A stretch of DNA of 44,167 nucleotides from contig JAIYAY010000003.1 of NCBI GenBank assembly GCA_027488785.1, positions 1 to 44,167 of the forward strand. Direction: 5' to 3'. The notes below the pieces were generated by a model. It did no database searches. It was not told the DNA's origin and saw nothing but the letters and a program-made list of their open reading frames with translations. The position numbers and the translations under genes are program-made. Below, piece by piece: positions 17,125 to 25,446 of this stretch. This stretch comes from Sphingomonadales bacterium. Its GTDB lineage: Bacteria; Pseudomonadota; Alphaproteobacteria; Sphingomonadales; Sphingomonadaceae. Position 1 is the first letter of the stretch, and each line of letters begins with the position of its first letter.

Positions 17125-18384
17125 TTATTCAACCAATTTCATGATGAGACTTGCGTTCGTCCCGCCAAAACCGAAGCTGTTGTTCAAAGCAGCCTTCACT
17201 TTACGTTTCTTGGCGAAATGCGGAACAAGGTCAACGCCTTCGGTACCTTCGTCTGGATTGTCGAGATTGAGCGTTGGCGGCACAATTTGGTCACGCAGCG
17301 CAAGAATACAGAAAATGCTCTCCACCGCACCAGCGCCACCCAGCAAATGGCCGATGGCGGACTTGGTCGAGCTCATCGACACATTTGCTATCGCATCACC
17401 AAATAAGCGCTTAACCGCACCCAGCTCAATCGTATCGGCCATGGTGGATGTGCCATGCGCATTGATATAATCAATATCGGTGGGTGCCATGCCGGCCTTT
17501 TTCAGCGCCATCTGCATGGATCGCAATGCGCCATCACCTTCGGGATGCGGGGCGGTGACGTGATAGGCATCGCCCGATAAGCCGTAACCAACCACTTCGG
17601 CATAGATTTTCGCACCGCGCGCTTTAGCGTGTTCATATTCTTCCAAAACAACAACGCCTGCGCCTTCGCCCATTACGAAACCGTCGCGGTCCTTGTCATA
17701 AGGTCGGCTGGCGGCCTCTGGACGGTCGTTATAGCTCATATTCAGCGCGCGGGCCTGCGCAAAGCCTGCGATACCCAGCGGGTTTACAGTGCTTTCTGCA
17801 CCACCTGCCACCATGATGTCAGCGTCATCGTCGCGGATCATGCGGGCGGCATCGCCAATCGAGTGCGCGCCTGTGGAGCAGGCGGTGACGACGGCGTGGT
17901 TAGGGCCTTTTAGGCCATATTTGATGCTGACTTGACCCGAGATGAGGTTAATTAAGCGGCCATGCACGAAATGCGGGCTGACGCGGCCGGGACCTTTTTC
18001 TGCCAACAATAACGCTTCGCTTTCAATGCCGGGCAATCCGCCGATCCCTGAGCCAATCGAACAACCTGCGCGCAGCTTTTGTTCTTCGGTCAATTCGGAG
18101 AGGCCAGCATCTTCCAAAGCTTGGCCAGCGGCATCAATGCCGTAAATGATAAAGGGGTCAACCTGACGCTGCACCTTATGGTCCACGCGCTTGTCTGGGT
18201 CAAAACCCCAAGGGTGATCCTTTCCCTTCACTTCGCATGCGATTAGGCATTTTTGATCGCTGGCGTCGAAATGTGTAATCATGCCCGCGCCAGACTTTCC
18301 GGCAATCAGGTTGGACCAAGTGGTTTCAACATCTGCACCCAAGGGTGTAACCAGACCTAATCCAGTGACCACGACACGACGCAT
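17125..18384 (-). CDS. fabF: Beta-ketoacyl-ACP synthase II
   Basis: FabF elongates acyl-ACP by condensation with malonyl-ACP in type II fatty acid synthesis. The 419-residue protein has the complete Cys-His-His triad: C169 in TACSTGAHS, the His of NAHGTSTMADT, and the His of KSAIGHLLGGAG. The N-terminal RRVVVTGLGLVTPLG and the C-terminal NNSFGFGGTNASLI are standard. It lies 146 bases after acpP, and that gap holds a strong 14-bp stem-loop that may reduce read-through from acpP. It is followed by mltG. Confidence 0.97.
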   Translation of the reverse strand: MRRVVVTGLGLVTPLGADVETTWSNLIAGKSGAGMITHFDASDQKCLIACEVKGKDHPWGFDPDKRVDHKVQRQVDPFIIYGIDAAGQALEDAGLSELTEEQKLRAGCSIGSGIGGLPGIESEALLLAEKGPGRVSPHFVHGRLINLISGQVSIKYGLKGPNHAVVTACSTGAHSIGDAARMIRDDDADIMVAGGAESTVNPLGIAGFAQARALNMSYNDRPEAASRPYDKDRDGFVMGEGAGVVVLEEYEHAKARGAKIYAEVVGYGLSGDAYHVTAPHPEGDGALRSMQMALKKAGMAPTDIDYINAHGTSTMADTIELGAVKRLFGDAIANVSMSSTKSAIGHLLGGAGAVESIFCILALRDQIVPPTLNLDNPDEGTEGVDLVPHFAKKRKVKAALNNSFGFGGTNASLIMKLVE

Positions 18385-18434
18385 TGCGTTATCTCCAAAA
18401 TCTAATCTTTACGGCCCATTACTGCGAACACGGG

Positions 18435-18500
18435 CCAAAAAGCAAACGGCTTTCCGACGAAAGCGCACGTAACGCTGGTCGGAAAGCCGTTTGAATTTTT
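18435..18500 (-). terminator. Strong stem-loop between acpP and fabF (terminator or attenuator)
   Basis: AAACGGCTTTCCGA (18444-18457) is exactly complementary to TCGGAAAGCCGTTT (18479-18492): a 14-bp perfect stem around a 21-base loop. Read on the minus strand it is followed by GCTTTTTGG; on the plus strand by GAATTTTT. It sits between acpP and fabF, so partial termination would yield much more acpP mRNA than fabF mRNA. Confidence 0.75.
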
Positions 18501-18530
18501 ATCTAGCCGCGCATCATCGCGCGTCACGGC

Positions 18531-18764
18531 TTAGCCGTTGCTATTGATGAAATCGATCGCGTCTTTGACGGTAGCAATCTTTTCAGCAGCATCGTCAGGG
18601 ATTTCAACGTTGAATTCTTCTTCAAACGCCATAACCAGTTCAACGATGTCAAGGCTGTCGGCGCCCAGATCATCAATGAAGCTTGCAGCTTCATTCACCT
18701 TGTCGGCTTCAACGCCCAGATGTTCTACTACGATCTTTTTGACCCGTTCCGCGGTATCGCTCAT
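18531..18764 (-). CDS. acpP: Acyl carrier protein
   Basis: A 77-residue acidic ACP, the shuttle that holds growing acyl chains on a phosphopantetheine arm. The attachment motif [12 protein letters not shown] gives the modified Ser at position 37. Length and helix pattern are normal for AcpP. It follows fabG by 91 bases and precedes fabF by 146 bases, with a large stem-loop in the latter gap. The separate upstream gap suggests a promoter of its own, as expected for a very abundant protein. Confidence 0.98.
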   Translation of the reverse strand: MSDTAERVKKIVVEHLGVEADKVNEAASFIDDLGADSLDIVELVMAFEEEFNVEIPDDAAEKIATVKDAIDFINSNG

Positions 18765-18856
18765 ATTTATGCCCCTTATTGGTTGGGATGATGAATTTCA
18801 GCTATCGCCCTAATGTGCAGATTAGCTGCTGGCAAGTGGCAAGCGACGCTTGTGCA

Positions 18857-19594
18857 TCAAAGCATCGCCATCCCGCCATTTACATGGATTGTTTGGCCCG
18901 TAACATAACCGGCTTCCCGTGAGGCGAGATAGGCAACGGCGGCACCAATGTCCGCGCCTTCGCCCATGCGCCCCATCGGAATACGCGCATTCAGCGCTTC
19001 TTTTTGGGCTTCAGGTAGGCTTTCAGTCATGGCTGTGGCGATGAAGCCTGGTGCCACGCAATTGGCGGTTACATTGCGGCTGGCGAGTTCCTGCGCAATC
19101 GCTTTGGTCATCGCCGTCAGGCCGCCTTTGGACGCGGCGTAATTGGCTTGACCGGGGTTGCCCGTGGTACCGACGACGCTGGTGATCGTGATGATGCGGC
19201 CAAATCGCGCCTTCATCATGGGTTTCGTCGCGGCGCGCATCAGGCGAAATGTGGCCTCAAGATTGACGCGGATGACATCATCCCATTCCTCATCCTTCAT
19301 GCGCATCGTCAAATTGTCGCGGGTAACGCCGGCGTTGTTTACTAGAATGTCGATCTGACCGAGTTTTTCTAGCGCAGCAGGGATCAACGCCTCAACGCTG
19401 TCTTTGTCGCCGAGATTGCAGGGAACCGCAACATGGTCGCCGCTTAAGGATGCCCTAAATGATTCCAGTTTTTCAACGTTGGAGCCGGACACTGCAAGGC
19501 GCGCGCCTTGTGCCGCCAGCGCGTGGCAAATGGCACTGCCAATCCCGCCCGATGCGCCTGTGACGAGCGCCGTCATGCCGGTTAGATCAAACAT
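18857..19594 (-). CDS. fabG: 3-oxoacyl-ACP reductase
   Basis: FabG reduces 3-oxoacyl-ACP with NADPH. The 245-residue SDR shows TGASGGIG (residues 12-19), NNAG, and the catalytic S139, Y152, K156 (NYAASK). The start is the ATG at 19594, preceded by GGGAGA; the longer open frame to 19675 overlaps the upstream gene. It begins one base after the stop of the crotonase gene, so both are tightly co-transcribed. A second SDR at 40356 is PhaB-like and distinct. Confidence 0.96.
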   Translation of the reverse strand: MFDLTGMTALVTGASGGIGSAICHALAAQGARLAVSGSNVEKLESFRASLSGDHVAVPCNLGDKDSVEALIPAALEKLGQIDILVNNAGVTRDNLTMRMKDEEWDDVIRVNLEATFRLMRAATKPMMKARFGRIITITSVVGTTGNPGQANYAASKGGLTAMTKAIAQELASRNVTANCVAPGFIATAMTESLPEAQKEALNARIPMGRMGEGADIGAAVAYLASREAGYVTGQTIHVNGGMAML

Positions 19595-19595
19595 A

Positions 19596-20399
19596 TCATT
19601 CTCCCTTAAATTCGGGTGCGCGCTTTTCCAGGAACGCGGTGATGGCTTCGTCATTGTCTGCAGTGGCATGTGCAAGGCTTTGCATTGCGGCTGACATTTC
19701 GAGGATATTTTTCAGGTCCGCTGTCTGCCCTTCGCGCAAAAGCCGCTTGGTCATGCGGACGGCATGTGGTGGATTTGCGGCGATTTTTTCGGCAACTATC
19801 CGCGCGGCGGCCATCAGGTCGGCATCATCCACCACTTGCGTAACCAGCCCGATACGCAAGGCTTCGGCCGCATCGATGGTCTCGCCCGTCAGAGCCAGTT
19901 CGGTCGCTTTGGAAAAACCGACGATGCGCGGCAAAAGCCATGCCCCGCCATCGCCCGGCGTAATACCCAACCGCACGAAGCTTTCGGCAAATTTAGCCGA
20001 AGCCGCGGCGATGCGAATGTCGCACATCGTAGTAAGGTCAAGCCCCGCACCAATGGCCGCGCCGTTGACCGCCGCGATGACCGGAACCTCAAGCGCTTGA
20101 AACATCAACGGCAGACGCTGGATACCATATTTGTAATTGCGACGGGTTTCTGCAGGCAACCCGGCCCGCAAGCCACCGCTATCTGGACGCATTTGTTTTA
20201 GGTCGCCGCCGGAGGAAAACACGCTTCCCGCGCCTGTTAGGATAACGCAGCGCACCGACATATCCTCATCAGCCGTCATGAATGCGGCGCATATTTGTTC
20301 AACGACCGACACATCGGAAATCGGGTTTCGCTTTTCGGGCATATTCAACGTGATGGTCAGTATGCTGCCATCGCGCGACTGGAGAATTTGGTCCGTCAT
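19596..20399 (-). CDS. Crotonase-family protein in the fab operon (enoyl-CoA hydratase/isomerase-like)
   Basis: A 267-residue crotonase-fold protein between fabD and fabG; its ATG overlaps the fabD stop by one base and its stop is one base from fabG. The oxyanion-hole segments are present (SSGGDLK at 62-68; NGAAIGAGLDL at 112-122). The two catalytic glutamates of classical enoyl-CoA hydratase are missing: the first position is D121 (AGLDL), the second is F141 (FAESFVRLG). The stretch RLGITPGDGGAWLLPRIVG resembles the PaaG/isomerase branch, although its acidic residue (D150) is shifted by one compared with PaaG. This points to an isomerase or other reaction, not simple hydration. Because of the operon, an ACP-linked double-bond isomerase (as FabM is in streptococci) is a possible but unproven role. 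Confidence 0.85.
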   Translation of the reverse strand: MTDQILQSRDGSILTITLNMPEKRNPISDVSVVEQICAAFMTADEDMSVRCVILTGAGSVFSSGGDLKQMRPDSGGLRAGLPAETRRNYKYGIQRLPLMFQALEVPVIAAVNGAAIGAGLDLTTMCDIRIAAASAKFAESFVRLGITPGDGGAWLLPRIVGFSKATELALTGETIDAAEALRIGLVTQVVDDADLMAAARIVAEKIAANPPHAVRMTKRLLREGQTADLKNILEMSAAMQSLAHATADNDEAITAFLEKRAPEFKGE

Positions 20400-21337
20400 T
20401 AGATATCTTTCAACAAGGCTTCGATGTCATCCATGCTGATGACAGTTGATGTTGTAATGTCTTCACCCGCGCTGCGCTTTACCATCGGCGATAGCACCTT
20501 GCCGCCAAACTCGGCGAAATGGGTAACGCCGGCCTCCGCCATGGCAATTGCCGACTCGCGCCAGCGCACACGGCCAGTGACTTGCTCCACCAATTGAGCC
20601 GATATGGTCGCCGGGTCGGACACCGGCGCAGCCGTCACATTGGCGAACAAGGGCACAAATGGCGCGTGGATGGTCGTCGTCGCAAGCGCGCTTGCCATGT
20701 CATCGGCGGCGGGTTGCATCAATGGGCAGTGAAAAGGTGCGGACACGGGCAGCAATATGCCCCGTTTGATATCATGGTCCTTTGCCAGCAAAATTGCGCG
20801 GTCAATTGCACCTTTATGGCCCGAAATAACGACCTGCGACGGGTCATTGTCATTAGCGACGGTGCAGGTTTCCCCTTCTGCAGCCGCGGCTGCCAAGCTT
20901 TCCGCTTTTTCTATATCCGCGCCAAGCAAAGCAGCCATTGCACCCACGCCAACGGGCACGGCGGCCTGCATGGCGCGCCCGCGCAGCTTCAGCAGCGCAG
21001 CCGTCACCGAGAGCGGTAATGCGCCAGCAGCGCACAGCGCCGTATATTCACCCAAGGAATGGCCAGCGACGAAATTGCATTTTTCCGATAGGCGCACGCC
21101 GCCTTCTTTTTCCAAAACACGCAAGGTTGCAATGGCGTTTGCCATGATTGCCGGTTGTGCATTTTCGGTGAGCGTCAGCTCGCTTTCTGGGCCCTCGCAC
21201 ATCAGGCGGAACAGATGCTGGCCAAGCGCTTCATCGACTTCTTCAAACACCGCGCGCGCGATGGGGCTGGCTTCGGCGAGCATTTTGCCCATACCAACTG
21301 CCTGGCTGCCTTGCCCGGGGAAAATAAATGCGCGCAT
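20399..21337 (-). CDS. fabD: Malonyl-CoA:ACP transacylase
   Basis: FabD loads malonyl groups onto ACP. The 312-residue protein begins at the ATG at 21337, with AGGAGC six bases upstream; the longer open frame to 21367 adds ten unrelated residues. Signatures: FIFPGQGSQAVGMGK at the N-terminus and AGHSLGEYTA with the nucleophile S94, plus the PVSAPFHCPLM segment containing the catalytic His. It is the first gene of the fabD-crotonase-fabG-acpP-fabF-mltG unit, 36 bases after the co-directional ldcA-like gene. Confidence 0.96.
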   Translation of the reverse strand: MRAFIFPGQGSQAVGMGKMLAEASPIARAVFEEVDEALGQHLFRLMCEGPESELTLTENAQPAIMANAIATLRVLEKEGGVRLSEKCNFVAGHSLGEYTALCAAGALPLSVTAALLKLRGRAMQAAVPVGVGAMAALLGADIEKAESLAAAAAEGETCTVANDNDPSQVVISGHKGAIDRAILLAKDHDIKRGILLPVSAPFHCPLMQPAADDMASALATTTIHAPFVPLFANVTAAPVSDPATISAQLVEQVTGRVRWRESAIAMAEAGVTHFAEFGGKVLSPMVKRSAGEDITTSTVISMDDIEALLKDI

Positions 21338-21373
21338 ATCTGCTCCTGTTGGTCGGTGTTCGTGCAAAATCGC

Positions 21374-22210
21374 CTATGGCGCAGCGTTGAATGTTGCAAG
21401 CCCGAACGGCACAATCCGGTTATCGGCGTCATGGCCAATATCTGCGCGGCCCAGATAGTCGATGCCTGTTTTTGCACACCAGCGTTGCGCGATTTCCTCG
21501 GCATCTTCGCCGAAGGGGCGGTCATTTTCGGGCACATCGCTGACGCGGCCAAGCCGCAATCCGGCCAGCCCTACGGCTTGCAAATGGCTGGTGACATGGA
21601 AAAAAGCGCGGTCATAACCATAGAGATATTCGCTGACTTCCTCCAATATCAACACATGGTCTTTCAGATCAGGCATCAACGGTGTGCCGACCATCATCGC
21701 TAAGGTCATCAGATTGAAAGCCGCATATTTTGTGCCGCCCTGCATTTGTGGTTCAAGCGATTGCGGCGACGTATGCAGTATCCAATCGAGTGCGCGCAGG
21801 ACGGCGGCCTCACCGCCGTCACGCCGAATATCGGCTGGCATCGGCCCATGGCAGACACGACCAATTTGGGCGCCATAAAGCGCGCCCAGCAGGTTGCCGG
21901 CGTCGCTATAGCCCATATAGATTTTATCGCCCGCCGATGATTTAAGGGCCGCAACGGCGTCTTGAGCAATCCTGCAAGCCCCATAGCCACCGCGCACGAA
22001 CCAGACCGCATCGAAATCTGGGTCATTGGCGAGGTTAACAAAAGCCTCCAGCCGCTCGGCATCGGATCCGGCGAAATGACCAGCCTCGGCAAAGCATTGC
22101 TTATGAAAGACGAGTTTAGCGGTCGGGTGGGTGTTGGCGGCAAGTGCAGAAACACGCGCGGCGTCTTCGTGAGTGAACGGGGTGGACGGCGCGCAAATTC
22201 CGATACGCAT
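21374..22210 (-). CDS. ldcA: LD-carboxypeptidase (murein tetrapeptide carboxypeptidase, S66)
   Basis: A 278-residue S66 peptidase that removes the terminal D-Ala from muropeptide tetrapeptides during peptidoglycan recycling in the cytoplasm; no signal peptide is seen. The family core is present: FVRGGYGACRI (71-81), the nucleophile S102 in YMGYSDAGNLLGALY, the Glu cluster LILEEVSEYLYGYDRAF (one of E190/E191/E194 catalytic) and H260 in ADIGHDADN. It is divergent from an Mpl-like ligase gene (22381), whose substrate is the tripeptide this enzyme makes. The following gene, fabD, is 36 bases away, so some read-through is likely. Confidence 0.92.
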   Translation of the reverse strand: MRIGICAPSTPFTHEDAARVSALAANTHPTAKLVFHKQCFAEAGHFAGSDAERLEAFVNLANDPDFDAVWFVRGGYGACRIAQDAVAALKSSAGDKIYMGYSDAGNLLGALYGAQIGRVCHGPMPADIRRDGGEAAVLRALDWILHTSPQSLEPQMQGGTKYAAFNLMTLAMMVGTPLMPDLKDHVLILEEVSEYLYGYDRAFFHVTSHLQAVGLAGLRLGRVSDVPENDRPFGEDAEEIAQRWCAKTGIDYLGRADIGHDADNRIVPFGLATFNAAP

Positions 22211-22227
22211 ATTTTACTCTTCCCCTC

Positions 22228-22315
22228 ATTGTCACCCCAGCTTTGGCTGGGGGCTATCGCGCCTGTCGGTTTAAGCGGATAGATGTAATAGACACCAGTC
22301 AAAGCTGGTGCGACT
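22228..22315. repeat. Pair of REP-like hairpins between ldcA and the Mur ligase gene
   Basis: Two small hairpins lie in the 170-base divergent gap: CCCCAGC-TTTG-GCTGGGG (22235-22252) and CACCAG...CTGGTG in the GACACCAGTCAAAGCTGGTG stretch (about 22293-22312). Both carry the CCAGC...GCTGG core and a flanking GTCACC/GACACC. They resemble dispersed intergenic palindromes of alphaproteobacteria. They may stand between the two divergent promoters. Confidence 0.5.
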
Positions 22316-22380
22316 TGGTTTTCGAACAGAGCGTTCAGCGTTCCATTGCAAAAACTCACACTAACGCATAACCGCCAATC

Positions 22381-23775
22381 ATGCACAAAAACAAATCCTA
22401 TTTCTTCTGCGGCATCGGTGGTTCTGGTATGTTGCCCTTGGCCAATATCGTCCGTGATGCAGGCGCGAGCGTTGCGGGTTCCGACCGCGCACTCGACCAA
22501 GGCCGGTTGGGGCCGAAATTTGAATGGCTGCAAAGCCTTGGCATCAACTTGTTTCCGCAAGACGGCAGTGGCCTTAAGAAAGGCGACCAAATTCTTATCG
22601 CTTCCGCCGCGATTGAAGACAGCGTACCGGACATCGCAAAGGCCAACGCGCTTGGCTGCGCCCGCATGACGCGCGCCGAACTCCTTGCCGACCTGTTCAA
22701 CGCCGCCCCGCGCAGCGTTGCTGTCGGTGGAACTAGTGGCAAATCGACCGTTACGGGCATGATCGGATGGATATTGACCGATACTGGACGTGACCCGACG
22801 ATCATGAATGGCGCGGTGATGAAAAATTTCGTCGCCGATGATGCGCCCTTCGCCAGCGCGCGTGTCGGACAAGGAGAAGTTTTCGTTTCCGAGGTCGACG
22901 AAAGCGATGGTTCCATCGCCCTGTTCACGCCGGAGGTGGCTGTCCTCAATAATGTCAGCCTTGATCATAAAAGCTTAGAAGAATTGCGGCAGTTATTCGG
23001 GGACTTTGCAGGCAAAGCGAAAGCCTGCGTCTGGAACGCCGATGATATCGAGACTGCCGCATTGATCGCGCCCATGGCATTGCCGGGCGCGATTAGCTTC
23101 GGCTTCTCCGCTGACGCACATTTCCGCGCAACAGACATCACTGACCTCCCGCTCGGTAGCCACTTCACCCTGCAAGCAATGGGCGGCGTTTATCCTGTTA
23201 CCTTGATTGTCCCGGGCCGACACAATATCGCGAACGCGCTTGCCGCTATTGCCGCAAGTGTCGCGCTTGGCGTGTCCGTGGTGCAAGCCGTACGCAGCGT
23301 CGAACATTTTAATGGCCTTGCCCGTCGTTTCGACATTGTCGGCGCAGCGAATGACATCACAGTCATCGACGATTTCGGTCACAACCCGGACAAAATTGCC
23401 GCGACTCTGGCGACGTTGAAGGCGTTTCCCGGACGGATCATCGCCTTCTTCCAACCCCATGGCTACGGCCCGATTCGCGTCATGGGCGCTGAACTGGCGG
23501 GCGTGTTTGCGGATATGCTGGGCAAGGAGGACCATCTTATCCTCTGCGACCCTGTCTATTTCGGCGGCACCGTGGACAAAAGCATTGGCAGCGAAAGCAT
23601 CACCGACGCAGTGGCCAAAGTGGGTCGCAACGCCGACTATATCCCGACCCGCGAAGACTGCGGCAATCGCATCGTCGAGGTGGCGAGGCCCGGCGACCGG
23701 ATTGTCATCATGGGAGCAAGGGATGATACGCTGAGTGCATTTGCAGCGGATATTTTGGCACGGCTACAGCGTTAA
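22381..23775 (+). CDS. mpl: Mur ligase, Mpl/MurC-like (murein peptide ligase)
   Basis: A 464-residue Mur ligase. Mpl attaches recycled tripeptide to UDP-MurNAc, bypassing the stepwise MurC-MurF additions. The N-terminal [16 protein letters not shown] is the UDP-sugar-binding Rossmann motif, the ATP loop is GTSGKST (117-123), and the middle domain has EVDESDGS (171-178), [10 protein letters not shown] and [10 protein letters not shown] (280-289). In the C-terminal domain the usual DDYGHHP/DDFAHHP reads DDFGHNP (H334, N335), so the second His is Asn. I favour Mpl over MurC because of this divergence, its distance from any division cluster and its pairing with ldcA, but MurC-like activity cannot be excluded. 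Confidence 0.8.
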   Translation: MHKNKSYFFCGIGGSGMLPLANIVRDAGASVAGSDRALDQGRLGPKFEWLQSLGINLFPQDGSGLKKGDQILIASAAIEDSVPDIAKANALGCARMTRAELLADLFNAAPRSVAVGGTSGKSTVTGMIGWILTDTGRDPTIMNGAVMKNFVADDAPFASARVGQGEVFVSEVDESDGSIALFTPEVAVLNNVSLDHKSLEELRQLFGDFAGKAKACVWNADDIETAALIAPMALPGAISFGFSADAHFRATDITDLPLGSHFTLQAMGGVYPVTLIVPGRHNIANALAAIAASVALGVSVVQAVRSVEHFNGLARRFDIVGAANDITVIDDFGHNPDKIAATLATLKAFPGRIIAFFQPHGYGPIRVMGAELAGVFADMLGKEDHLILCDPVYFGGTVDKSIGSESITDAVAKVGRNADYIPTREDCGNRIVEVARPGDRIVIMGARDDTLSAFAADILARLQR

Positions 23776-23811
23776 GGATAGACTACACATTTCCGCAATC
23801 CCGCGAATCGC

Positions 23812-23840
23812 TTGCATTCCGCACCAATCCCCCCTAAGCG
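23812..23840 (+). promoter_or_regulatory. Likely promoter of rpsF-rpsR-rplI
   Basis: TTGCAT (23812-23817) and TAAGCG (23835-23840) are separated by 17 bases, in the only intergenic stretch upstream of the ribosomal protein genes. The -10 is a weak match to the general consensus but acceptable for a GC-rich alphaproteobacterium. Transcription would begin near 23847, giving a leader of about 90 bases. Confidence 0.45.
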
Positions 23841-23847
23841 CGCCAAT

Positions 23848-23938
23848 TCGCTCAGGTCCGCCTGACCGAAATCGAAGAAGGCCGGAGGGGCGTATGCATG
23901 GTGCTGCGTCAGCGATCGGTAGGAACAAGGAAACGCCC
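23848..23938 (+). promoter_or_regulatory. 5' leader of rpsF, possible S6:S18 autoregulatory element
   Basis: The presumed leader contains a small hairpin TCAGG-TCCG-CCTGA (23852-23865), whose loop includes a CCG triplet, and a later GCCGGAGGGGCG segment. In many bacteria the rpsF leader binds the S6:S18 complex through a CCG-containing element. The match here is by eye only. The ribosome site for rpsF is the AAGGAAA near 23927-23933. Confidence 0.3.
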
Positions 23939-24370
23939 ATGCCGCTATACGAGCATGTATTTTTGGCGCGTCAGGACCTTTCACAGGCCCAGGTTGATGC
24001 GCTGGCAGAAACTGCCACCAAGATTGTAGAAGACAATAAGGGCAAGGTCGTAAAGACCGAAACCTGGGGTCTTCGTACATTGACCTACAAAATTCAAAAG
24101 AACCGCAAAGCGCATTTTGTGATGCTCGACATTGAAGCTTCGGGCGACACCATCGCCGAGCTTGAGCGTCAGACACGCATGAACGAAGATGTGATTCGTT
24201 ATATGACCGTCCGCGTGGACGCGCATGAAAAGGGCCCATCGGTTATGATGCGTAAGAGCGACCGTCCTGAGCGCAGCGAACGCGCTGAGCGTGGCGGTTT
24301 TGGTGGCGCCGACCGTGATCGCGGTGCACCTCGTCCAGACCGCGCGTATCGCGCAGAGCAGGAGGCTTAA
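23939..24370 (+). CDS. rpsF: 30S ribosomal protein S6
   Basis: S6 is a small-subunit protein that binds 16S rRNA as a pair with S18. The 143-residue protein starts [19 protein letters not shown] at the ATG at 23939 and carries the family segment [24 protein letters not shown]. It has a C-terminal extension of ~40 residues rich in Arg, Glu and Asp ([21 protein letters not shown]), as is common in alphaproteobacteria, versus about 130 residues in E. coli. It is the first gene of rpsF-rpsR-rplI; rpsR follows three bases after its stop. Confidence 0.98.
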   Translation: MPLYEHVFLARQDLSQAQVDALAETATKIVEDNKGKVVKTETWGLRTLTYKIQKNRKAHFVMLDIEASGDTIAELERQTRMNEDVIRYMTVRVDAHEKGPSVMMRKSDRPERSERAERGGFGGADRDRGAPRPDRAYRAEQEA

Positions 24371-24373
24371 ATC

Positions 24374-24598
24374 ATGGCACGTCCGTTTTTCCGTCGCCGC
24401 AAGTCCTGCCCATTCCAGGGTAAAGATGCGCCGCAAATCGACTATAAAGATGTACGCCTGCTTCAAGGTTACATTTCAGAGCGCGGCAAGATTGTCCCAT
24501 CGCGCATCACCGCCGTTTCGGCAAAGAAGCAGCGTGAGCTGGGCCAAGCGATCAAGCGCGCCCGTCACATCGGCCTTCTGCCGTACATCGTGAAGTAA
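24374..24598 (+). CDS. rpsR: 30S ribosomal protein S18
   Basis: A 74-residue small-subunit protein with the expected segments [63 protein letters not shown]. The length is normal. It lies between rpsF and rplI in the conserved order. It keeps one Cys (KSCPF) near the N-terminus, so it is not the fully zinc-binding four-Cys form. Confidence 0.99.
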   Translation: MARPFFRRRKSCPFQGKDAPQIDYKDVRLLQGYISERGKIVPSRITAVSAKKQRELGQAIKRARHIGLLPYIVK

Positions 24599-24609
24599 GG
24601 AGCCGAAAC

Positions 24610-25287
24610 ATGGATATCATACTTCTCGAACGCGTTGAAAAGCTGGGTGCAATTGGTGACGTTGTCACCGTGAAGGACGGCTATGCCCGTAACTTCTTGC
24701 TGCCAAACAAAAAAGCGCTCCGTGCAAACGAAGCTAACCGCAAGGTTTTCGAAGCCAACCGCGCGAAAATTGAAAGCGATAACGCAAATCGTCGTGATGA
24801 AGCCCAAAAGGCTTCGGGTAGTGTTGAAGGCAAGCAGATCGTGTTGATCCGCGCAGCTTCGCAAACTGGCCAGCTTTACGGTTCGGTTTCGGTCAAGGAT
24901 ATCGTTGACGGCCTGGTCGCCCAGGGCGCAAAGGTTTCCAAGAGCATGATAGTGCTTGAGCGCCCGATCAAAACGCTTGGCGTATTTGGCGTTAAGGTTG
25001 TTCTGCACCCCGAAGTGACCGTTAATGTAGAGGTCAATGTCGCCCGTTCGGACGACGAAGCTGAGTTGCAGAAGGACGGCGTCAACGTTCTCGAGCAAAT
25101 GTTCGAAGACGAACAGGCCGAGATCGCTGCCGAAGCCATTGAAGCGCAGGTTGAAGCCGAAGTGGCCGCTGATGCAGCCGAAGCTGCTGAAGCTGCTGCC
25201 AACGCAAAGCGCCGTGAAGAGCAAGCTGCCGCCAAGGCTGCTGCGGAAGCCGCTGGCCTTTCAGCTGAGGCAAGCGACGACGCATAA
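24610..25287 (+). CDS. rplI: 50S ribosomal protein L9 with long Ala/Glu-rich C-terminal tail
   Basis: L9 is a large-subunit protein that helps hold the L1 stalk and maintain reading frame. Residues 1-~150 are a normal L9: MDIILLERVEKLGAIGDVVTVKDGYARNFLLPNKKA, then the long helix and the C-terminal globular domain (VKDIVDGLVAQG...VKVVLHPEVTVNVEVNVARS). The protein continues to 225 residues with a low-complexity Ala/Glu/Lys tail (AEVAADAAEAAEAAANAKRREEQ), about 70 residues longer than E. coli L9. Such tails occur in sphingomonads. A terminator follows 20 bases after the stop. Confidence 0.97.
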   Translation: MDIILLERVEKLGAIGDVVTVKDGYARNFLLPNKKALRANEANRKVFEANRAKIESDNANRRDEAQKASGSVEGKQIVLIRAASQTGQLYGSVSVKDIVDGLVAQGAKVSKSMIVLERPIKTLGVFGVKVVLHPEVTVNVEVNVARSDDEAELQKDGVNVLEQMFEDEQAEIAAEAIEAQVEAEVAADAAEAAEAAANAKRREEQAAAKAAAEAAGLSAEASDDA

Positions 25288-25307
25288 AGCGTTCGATTGC
25301 TGCATAC

Positions 25308-25344
25308 AAAAAACCGCCTTGTTGCAAAGCAGGGCGGTTTTTTT
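25308..25344 (+). terminator. Rho-independent terminator of the rpsF-rpsR-rplI operon
   Basis: AAACCGCC (25311-25318) pairs with GGCGGTTT (25333-25340); flanking A- and T-runs (25308-25310, 25341-25344) extend the stem, and the 3' side is a run of seven T. The loop is 14 bases. Confidence 0.92.
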
Positions 25345-25359
25345 GTGTCCCTACTGCAT

Positions 25360-25390
25360 GTTATCCTGAAACAAGTTCTGGGTGACGATA
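25360..25390. repeat. Remnant of a dispersed TCCTGAA...TTC hairpin element
   Basis: GTTATCCTGAAACAAGTTCTGGGTGACGATAA between rplI and the LigT-like gene closely resembles the common alphaproteobacterial intergenic element GTCATCCTGAACTTGTTTCAGGATC. It looks like a decayed copy, with CCTGAA/TTCTGG as the remaining arms. Confidence 0.45.
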
Positions 25391-25446
25391 AGAAAAATGA
25401 TGCGCTGGTTGTAGCGCCCGTGCATCAATCATCCTAAACCAACCCC

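Noticed and set aside
21709-22968. 419-codon minus-strand open frame crossing ldcA and mpl
   Set aside because: It runs across parts of two well-conserved genes in another frame and has no recognisable domain.
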